Source: Meghimatium bilineatum (taxonomy: Eukaryota > Mollusca > Gastropoda > Stylommatophora > Philomycidae). Taken from it: a stretch of 64,000 nt of DNA. Under the pieces are notes generated by a model that worked only from the letters and a program-made list of their open reading frames with translations, had not been told where the DNA came from and did not search any database. Numbering within the stretch: the first letter of the stretch is position 1; each line of letters opens with the position of its first letter. The stretch spans positions 36,235,750 to 36,299,749 of the forward strand of contig CM067309.1 of the NCBI GenBank assembly GCA_034231615.1, given 5' to 3'. Below, in pieces: positions 26,801 to 35,800 of this stretch. A program made the position numbers and the translations under genes.

Positions 26801-29800
26801 TTTCTAAAGAAGTTGATTTCCAGCTTTCACACCTGTACGTCAAAACATAAATAACACATACATCAAAACAGAAGTAAAACATACATCAAAACAGAAATAA
26901 CATACGTCAAAACTGAAATAACATACATCAAAACAGAAATAACACATACATCAAAACAGAAATAACACATACGTCAAAACTGAAATAACACATACATCAA
27001 AACAGAAATAACACATACATCAAAACAGAAATAACACATACGTCAAAACATAAATAACACATACATCAAAACAGAAATAACACATACATCAAAACTGAAA
27101 TAACACATACATCAAAACAGAAATAACACATACGTCAAAACATAAATAACACATACATCAAAACAGAAATAACACATACATCAAAACTGAAATAAAACAT
27201 ACATCAAAACAGAAATAAAACATACATCAAAACAGAAATAAAACATACATCAAAACAGAAATAAAACATACATCAAAACAGAAATAAAACATACATCAAA
27301 ACAGAAATAAAACATACGTCAAAACTGAAATAACACATACATCAAAACTGAAATAACACATACGTTAAAACTGAAATAACACATACGTCAAAACTGAAAT
27401 AACACATACTTCAAAACTGAAATAACACATACATCAAAACAGAAATAAAACATACATCAAAACAGAAATAACACATACATCAAAAAAGAAGTAAAACATA
27501 CGTCAAAACAGAAATAAAACATACATCAAAACAGAAATAACACATACATCAATAAAGAAGTAAAACATACATCAAAACAGAAATAAAACATACGTCAAAA
27601 CTGAAATAACACATACATCAAAACAGAAATAAAACATACGTCAAAACTGAAATAACACATACATCAAAACTGAAATAACACATACATCAAAACAGAAATA
27701 AAACATACGTCAAAACTGAAATAACACACACATCAAAACAGAAATAAAACATACGTCAAAACTGAAATAACACATACTTCAAAACAGAAATAAAACATAC
27801 GTCAAAACTGAAATAACACATACATCAAAACTGAAATAACACATACATCAAAACATAAATAACACATACATCAAAACTGAAATAACACATGCGTTGAGCA
27901 GTCTTATTGCTGAGTTGTTATAATCTCCAAATATTTGATAATGATTGAATGCATTTGATGACAGAGCAATTCTTGTCATAATTTCTGTACTTGAGTCTCC
28001 ATTTACTGTTATTCTGCTTCCTAAATAAGTGAAATGTTCTGCTTCTTCTTGTATATTGCTATTTATTAAGAGCTACCTGCTCACAGTTAAAGGGATTATT
28101 TCATCATTTTCACGCAATATGTCTCATAAAATCCTGTATGTTTTCTGGTCAAGGACCATCTGTTCTTATATTCTAACTATCTATCTATACGCTGTGTCCC
28201 TTGTTTGCCTTGCAGCATCAGGGGTGGAAGAGTTCTCTGGAGATGGCATTCTTGTGCGCTGTTTGTAAGCTTGTTCCTGTGGCTTCTTTGATTTCTGTGA
28301 TCCATCTTTTACATGGTCTGCCTCTGGCTTTATAACCGTTATATCTATGTGTCAGGGCCATTTGTGGCATGCTATCTGTGGGTTGTCTGGAAGCGTGTGA
28401 AAACCACTTGATCTGTTGTCTTTTGATGTGTTCCAATACTGGTATTGTTTTGGTTATCTGTCTGATGTTATCGTTTCTAATTCTATCTCTTAATGACACT
28501 CCGAGTATTCTTCATAGACATGTCATTTCTATTGTCACTATTTTTCTTTTGTCTTGAGCTGTCATTGTCCAGGTTTGGCACTGGTAACATAGTGATGGAA
28601 TAATAATAGTCTTGTATAATGCAACTTTAGTGTCTATGTTTACATTTTTGTTCTTAAAAATACATGTTATCTGTAGGTTCTGGTCAAGATGGCGGGCACG
28701 TTGGATATCATTACGCCAGCCTCTAGACCGGGTAGTAGTTTTTGGTGTTTCAGTGTATTTCTGATGGAATATGTGATTTCTACATGTGAATGTGATAGAT
28801 TAGAACACTGTTTAACCATTTAGAAACTCTGAAACAACGCTGTGACAGATCTAGCAAATCGACAGCGACGAAACACACTGCTCATAGAAAAAAATGTTCT
28901 TATATTGAAAGTTGAAAATACAAATAAATCAGTACCAAAATTATCCGAATTCTGTTTATCTCAGTGGAAATTACTTTTTTGTCTTCCTGTAGGATTGTGA
29001 GGACAATGAGACATCACCAGCCAAACTACGCAAACTTTCAGAACCCCAACTGACACTTAGCTTGGAGGAGTTTAACCTGGGTATGTTATGAAGTCTGGCT
29101 ATATTTGAGATGTGGTGACAGTACAAAAATTACTTTTCGATATATTACCTGGCCTATTCCACTGATGACCATGCATGCTGTAAGAGGCGGCTAAGTAGAT
29201 TTTAGGGGGGGGGGGAGATGGCTTTCCTACCTCCTAAAGGGTCTAAGTGACTCAGAAGCCATGCTGAAGTCGGATGTGTCAGGCTGAATGGCAAGATATT
29301 GCAGTCAAGCTGTAAGCCATGATACAACACATTTCATTTTCTGAACTACATCATGCTAATCTTAAGGCGTTTGTAAATGAAAGAAGATGCATATATATAT
29401 ATATACAGTTTCTCCATATCTATTTACTTTGAATTATCCTTTCCACCGAAGACGGATATGTCGGGCCATTGATGCACATAAAACGGCGACATACGCATTT
29501 CCATTATCTGGACTACTTCCTTCTGGAATTCTAATAGGACCAAGGTCCTGCTACAAGAGATATCCAGTGGGAGTTTGAGAATGAACGGTGAAGAAGAAGA
29601 AGAAGAATTACCCACAACTGGTACATGTTATGTATTTACATGAAATTTGATAGGATACAGAGTAGTTGCCAAAACATGCACAAATCTCAAAGTAAAATTT
29701 AACTGGGTATTGCCACAGCACATGCAGACTCCTGATTTAGAAGAGTTCAATGAACGGTAAAGAAAATAACTGAAATTGCAAGTCAGCAGAAAGTGTTGAC

Positions 29801-32800
29801 ATTAGTGAAGTAGTGTAAACTTCTGTACATTATACATGTAACCTCATTCACTTTTGAAGATTATTTAGCGTGGGATCATCATCAAGTGCCGTCTCTGCAA
29901 CGAAGGTTGGCTGCAACGTATCTCCAGCATCCCCTGTCTCTTGTCTTGGTGGTGCACTCTGCTAGACTGTAACCTGTCCATCGTGTAATGTTACTCTCCC
30001 ACTTGTATCTCTGCCTACCTCTTGCTCGCTTCCCTTTGACTTTACCCTCAAGTAAGGTCTTCAATAGGGTGCCATGTCTTTTAATGTGTCCAAAGTATTT
30101 TATTTGCCTGATCTTTATTTCTCTTAGTAGTTCTTTCTTCATATTAAGTGTCTTTAGCACCTCTTTATTTGTTTTCTTCTCTTTCCATGATGTTCTCCCT
30201 ATTCTTCTATATACCCACATCTCAAAGGCATCAATTTTGTCTTCTAATTGTTTATTTAGTGTCCATGTTTCTGAGCCATACATTAATATGGAACAGATGT
30301 AGCATTTTATAATTCTCATTTTTAACTTGTTTGTAATTTGTTTAGATATTAATAATTTCCTCATGTCATTGAAGGTACTTTTAGCCATTCCTATTTTCCT
30401 TTTAACTTTTGTTTCACATCTGCCATCATTTGTGACTATGTGTCCAAGATATTGATACTGTTTTACTTGTTGTAGTTTCTCTCCCTGTATGTTTATGTTT
30501 ACCTCCTGTTCTTCTGTGTCTTTGCTGATTATCATGGTTTTTGTTTTTTGAATGTTTATATCCAGTCCATATTCATTACTTGATTTATTGACTTGATCTA
30601 TTAGTCTTTGTAGTTCACCACTAATATACTTCTAGCAGAAAGTGAACATGAACTACAAAGACTAATAGATCAAGTCGATAAATCAAATAATGAATATGGA
30701 CTGGATAAATATCCAAAAAACAAAAACCATGATAATCAGCAAAGACACAGAGGAACAAGAGCTATAAAAACATAAAAATATATGAGAGATACTACAACAA
30801 GTAGAACATTAATACATGATGTCTCGGACACATAATTACAAATGTTGGCAGATTTGAAACAGAAGATAAAAGGAGAATAGGAATATGGCTAAAAGTACTT
30901 TCAATGACATGAGGAAAGTATTAACATCTGAACATATTACAAACAAACTAAAAATGAGAATAAAAAAGTGCTACATCTATCCTATATTAATGTATTAATG
31001 ACACCCTATTGAAGACCTTACTTGAGGGTAAAGTCAAAGGGAAGCGAGCAAGAGGTAGGCAGAGATAGAAGTGGAAGCGTAACATCATAAGATGGACAGG
31101 TTACAGTTTAGCAGAGTGCACCACTAAAACAGGAGACAGGCAGCCAACCTTTGTTGCAAAGACGTCACTTGATGATAATGATGAATATACTTCATTAACC
31201 TTGTTAGAGTTCACTGAAAAACCTTGACTTACACTAAATTTTGTTTAACATTGTTAGATTTCACTGAAAAAGCTTGATTTACACAGAGTTTGAAACCCTG
31301 AACAAGTTTGTGCTCGGTATAGCTACCCCCGACCATGCAGCTGGAAGTTTTATTGTTATTTATGCCAGAAAGTAAAGAAATCCCAAAGCAGAAGACTACA
31401 GTCAATCAAGTGTCATGCCAACTGGCGTAGGCGATCATGTTTCTCCACGACTCTCTGTCTCTTGTGTTGTCAATAAGCTCAGTTGATGAGCTTCTACCGT
31501 GCCACAATACAAGCCCATCTAGTAACTTTTCTCTTTGTCCTTCCCTATCTTGTCTCCCTTTGATCTTTCCAGTGGTTATTAAGTGTTCAAGCTGTGTTCT
31601 TCTCAGCACATGCCCTAGAAACCTAGACTATGATCGATTGATGGACTGAGGATTGATTGATGGACTGAGGATTGATTGATGGATTGAGGATTGATTGATG
31701 GATTGAGGATTGTAGAAGACTACAGTTAAGTTATACTTTCCTTGCTGGCTCAGTACCAGAGTTGATAGACAAATCATATCGCTAACCCAATTCATTAAAT
31801 AGTTGAAGAAACTTGGAACGGGGTAATGAAATTTTGCTAATCACTGGTAACACACACAAATCGATGTTTCGACCAAAAGGTTTTTATCAAGAACACATTT
31901 GCAACATAATACCACAAATAAAAATGACACTATTGACGTTAACATGCGAGGCTAAATATAGATAAAACTCAGATTAGTAAACACTAGAAGGTCAGAGGGG
32001 AAACAGAAAGTTAACAAAACACACTGAAATATCAATAAAACAAATCAAACAGAAAAATTATGCAACAACAGGATATCTACCTGTAGAACTGACAGGTATT
32101 GATCCCAAAGAGCTCTATCATGCCAAATTTATAGATATAACAGTTTTCAAGTGTGTGCTAGTCCGGTCATCATTCATTGAATTAGCTTGTAGTTTTAATG
32201 TGGTCATCCACATAGCAATAGCAATACAATGTGATATATTAGTGGTGCCTACAAATTCAACAATAGTTGTATAGCGATGTAGTGTATAAATTCAACAATA
32301 GTTGTATAGCGATGTAGTGTATAAATTCAACAATAGTTGTATAGCAATGGTCTGTGTACAAATTCAACAATAGTTGTATAGTGATGTTCTGTGCAGAATG
32401 CGCTTAATGCTTAGTTTATTGAGGTTCTTTGTTTTAATCTGCTTTTCTTCTTGCAACAGAGGCCATCACTGATAAAGTGGATGGAGACACCATGCCAACA
32501 TTCGACTTGAAAGATCCATTACATAAAGCATTAGGTAAGGTGACATTGAGGGAAAATAGATTTTGTTCTTTTTATCTTTTTCAAAAATGGGATTTTAATC
32601 ATTGTTAGCAATTAGATGCTTATCCCTTTATTGCAGAGTGGTGTACATGAGTCCTCTTATGTGAATCCCAGTGTTAGCCACTAATCTACACGCTAATGCA
32701 TCACCTTCAGAATTCCTGTATGCAAAGCATCCATGCCATGCTGACTAGGTTCCAACTCCGCTGGAATGGCCACATTGTCCAGACAAGCTTGTCTGGTCAT

Positions 32801-35800
32801 AAGCCAGACAAGCAACTTCCAAAGAGATTATTCTATGGAGAGCTGTGCGAAGGTGAACGTTCAAACGGAGGGCAGAAAAAGCGCTTCAAGGATCACCTAA
32901 AAAAACTCTCTCAAGCACTGCAGCATCGATCCTAGCACCTGGGAGACTACAGCACTTGACCGCTCAGCCTGGCACATTTAGATCACTGCTGGTATCACGA
33001 AATATAAAAAGGAAAGAACACTGTGGGCAATACACAAGCACAAGAAGCGGAAGGACAGAACCGAAGGTTCTCCTACCCCTAACCTTCAGCACTCCTGCAT
33101 GCACCACAATAGAACTTTCCGTGCACGAATCGGACTCAACTGACATCTGCGGGCTCACAAGCCAAATTAGACAGTTGCCAGTTTATTGTTATTATTTTTT
33201 TTTTCATCGCATTAATTTTTTTTTCATGCCATGCTCATCTTCACTCGCGAAGGAGGAACATCATCAAAGCATCACCATCCTGTGCTTCCCGGAAACAGGT
33301 AAATGTGATCAAACTCAGGGTTTTAAAAACTGCAGATGAACTGAGGATTGATTGATTGCTAGCCTATCTTATTCAGGACGTAGCCATCAACCCAGTATTT
33401 TTATTTACTGTAGTGATTTTCTAGGTAATATAAATACGTTCATTAGTTTTCCATTGCTTTCTAAATGCACAATTGCCTGTGTCGGGGATCGAATTCGGTA
33501 CCTTGGCTGTCACTGCTGCGCACTGTACCGCTCCGCCACAGAGCAGGAGAATTAGTTGCAATGAGGTAAACACTATCTCTACCTCTCATTAGCACATCCC
33601 ATAAAGCTTACAACAGTGCACTAAAACACAAGACTAGGAATACCAGTGTTGGTAAAACTCTCAGAGTTCTCACACTTCTTCTTTCGTTCACTTGAAACAT
33701 GTCTATATCTGTAATTCTGTCTCCTGAATAAAACTCAGTCTTTTGTAGTTCATACAGTGGCCCATAGAGCTTTGATTCCAGTGTTGTTTCCTCTGGCCAA
33801 TATGTCTGCCTCCGCGTTTCATGCTCAGAACACTCTTGAAGTATTTGTTTGGCACTCTGTGCTGCCTGTCCACATGGCGTGTTGCCAATCTTGAACTTTG
33901 TATACATGTGACTGCGGAGTCGGTTGTGTCCTGTTCTGAGGCGTAGAATTATAACTTGTTCTGATCTGTTCATAATGTCTTGACACTGAATCCAGTGTTA
34001 TATCACCATCTTACGACATAATGAAGTTTCTATGAAATTCAACTGAGAATGCCTCAGAAGAAGACAACACATGAGATGTGTATTTATCCTGTTGTACAGA
34101 AGACAACACATGAGATGTGTATTTATCCTGTTGTATAGAAGACAACACATGAGATGTGTATTTATCCTGTTGTATAAGCTCTTGCGGGGGATAGAGAATG
34201 GCATTGAAAAATTCAAGTATACATACTGTCTATGGCTGAAGTGTTTATGTTTGAAGACATACTCCAGAATTTAGTTGCCTTTTGTGGCTTAGAATCCACT
34301 ACAAAACTATTTGTTTGTTGATATGTCACCTGCAGTACAGGGGGTGCAAGTTTGTTTATTATAACGTTTTACTATAATGTAAGTACTCTGATGTTTTACT
34401 ATAATGTAAGTACTCTGATGTTTTACTATAATGTAAGTACTCTGATGTTTTACTATAATGTAAGTACTCTGATGTTTTACTATAATGTAAGTACTCTGAT
34501 GTTTTACTTTAATGTAAGTACTCTGATGTTTTACTATAATGTAAGTACTCTGATGTTTTACTATAATGTAAATACTCTGATGTTTTACTATAATGTAAGT
34601 ACTCTGATGCTGGCACTTTCAGTTGGAATGGACCGAGCACTAAATGCCAGAGTACATTAACAATTCTATTCTTTAGTTGGTCTCATGCTCTGTACAAGTC
34701 TGTGGGCTAAAGAGCATGAGCCGCAGGGTCAGCAGCCAACAAACAACAAATCTATGTGGCCTATTACTCCTGAAATTATGCATATGCCGTGTATCTGTAG
34801 TAATCGATCAAGCCCTCGGACCACCGAGGGTTTTTACACTTTCTCAGGTGCGTAGAAAATGGATAAGAATTTTAGATTGGATTCTATCCTTGGATTCTAT
34901 CCTTGGATATGTTAGTTAGTTTGTTCCTTTCGTGCCACAAGCAACACATAGGGCAGAGGTTTTGGTTCTCCATATGATGCGGTCCGCTGCCTGTTTCTGG
35001 AGGGTCTTACAGTTATTAATTCCCCTTCTTTAAGAATGGTGTTTTTAAGGGTTGTTTTAGGTCTTCCTCTTTTTCTTTTACCCTCAGGTGACCACATAAG
35101 GGCTTGTTGGTTTATTCTGTTTACATCTAGTCGTAAAACGTGACCAAGGTATTTCCATCTTTGATATGTGCTCAGCCTCATTTCATGTCATCCCATCTGT
35201 TCAGTCCTTCAGTCTTTTTTCTCCATGTGTTCCCAGGTTTTCCCCAAGGTTCTACGTCATTGATCTTCTACCAATATCTTTTACTGGTTTTCTGAAAATT
35301 AACCCAATCTATCTCACGTGTTCTCTATTTTTTATCTTTGTGTTAACCAGATCTTTTCATATCTAATTTTGTCCTGCTACATTCTTAAACAGCTGAAGAT
35401 GTGTTGGGCCATTGGCACAAATAAAACTGTGACCCAACGTGTTTCCTTTCTCTGGACTACATCCTGCTGGAAATGCAGTAGTGCCATGATCCTACTACAA
35501 AAAAGATCCGGTGGGAATTTGAGAATGAACGCTGCAGAATATTAACAAATGTCTGTAGTTTATGCTATAGTTTAGTTTTCCATTTTTCTGAACCATACAG
35601 CAGTAATTTGTTTATAAAGTATATTTGATTCAATACTGTGAATTTATGTTAGATAATGTTACATCATCCTATGTGATTCAATACTGTGAATTTATGTTAG
35701 ATAATGTTACATCATCCAACAGCTAATCTGTTCTTAATGATGAATGCTATCTTGATGACTCCAACACTGTCACCTCGTACGTGGCTCATCGTGTCCTTCA

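Larger units (their letters stand above)
26186..28760 (-). mobile_element. LINE RT 3' part carrying two internal minisatellites
   Basis: Read on - from 28760: LINE RT sequence including KRQQIKWFSHASRQ and [20 protein letters not shown] (28218-28499). In a second piece, AEHFTYLGSRITVNGDSSTE lies at about 28045-27975, then CVISVLMY where the 23-bp array starts. Beyond the array come VWKLKSTSLENKLNAF and, after decay, SGKRK..RPKTTLKRTIKKEI, ending DRQAWRAMTSALMCQAW where the 50-bp array lies. Frames are broken. Two LINE copies may be joined near 28200. Confidence 0.8.

Noticed and set aside
34352-34660. ORF with repeated FYYNVSTLM
   Set aside because: 27-bp array; open frame only because the unit is a multiple of three.
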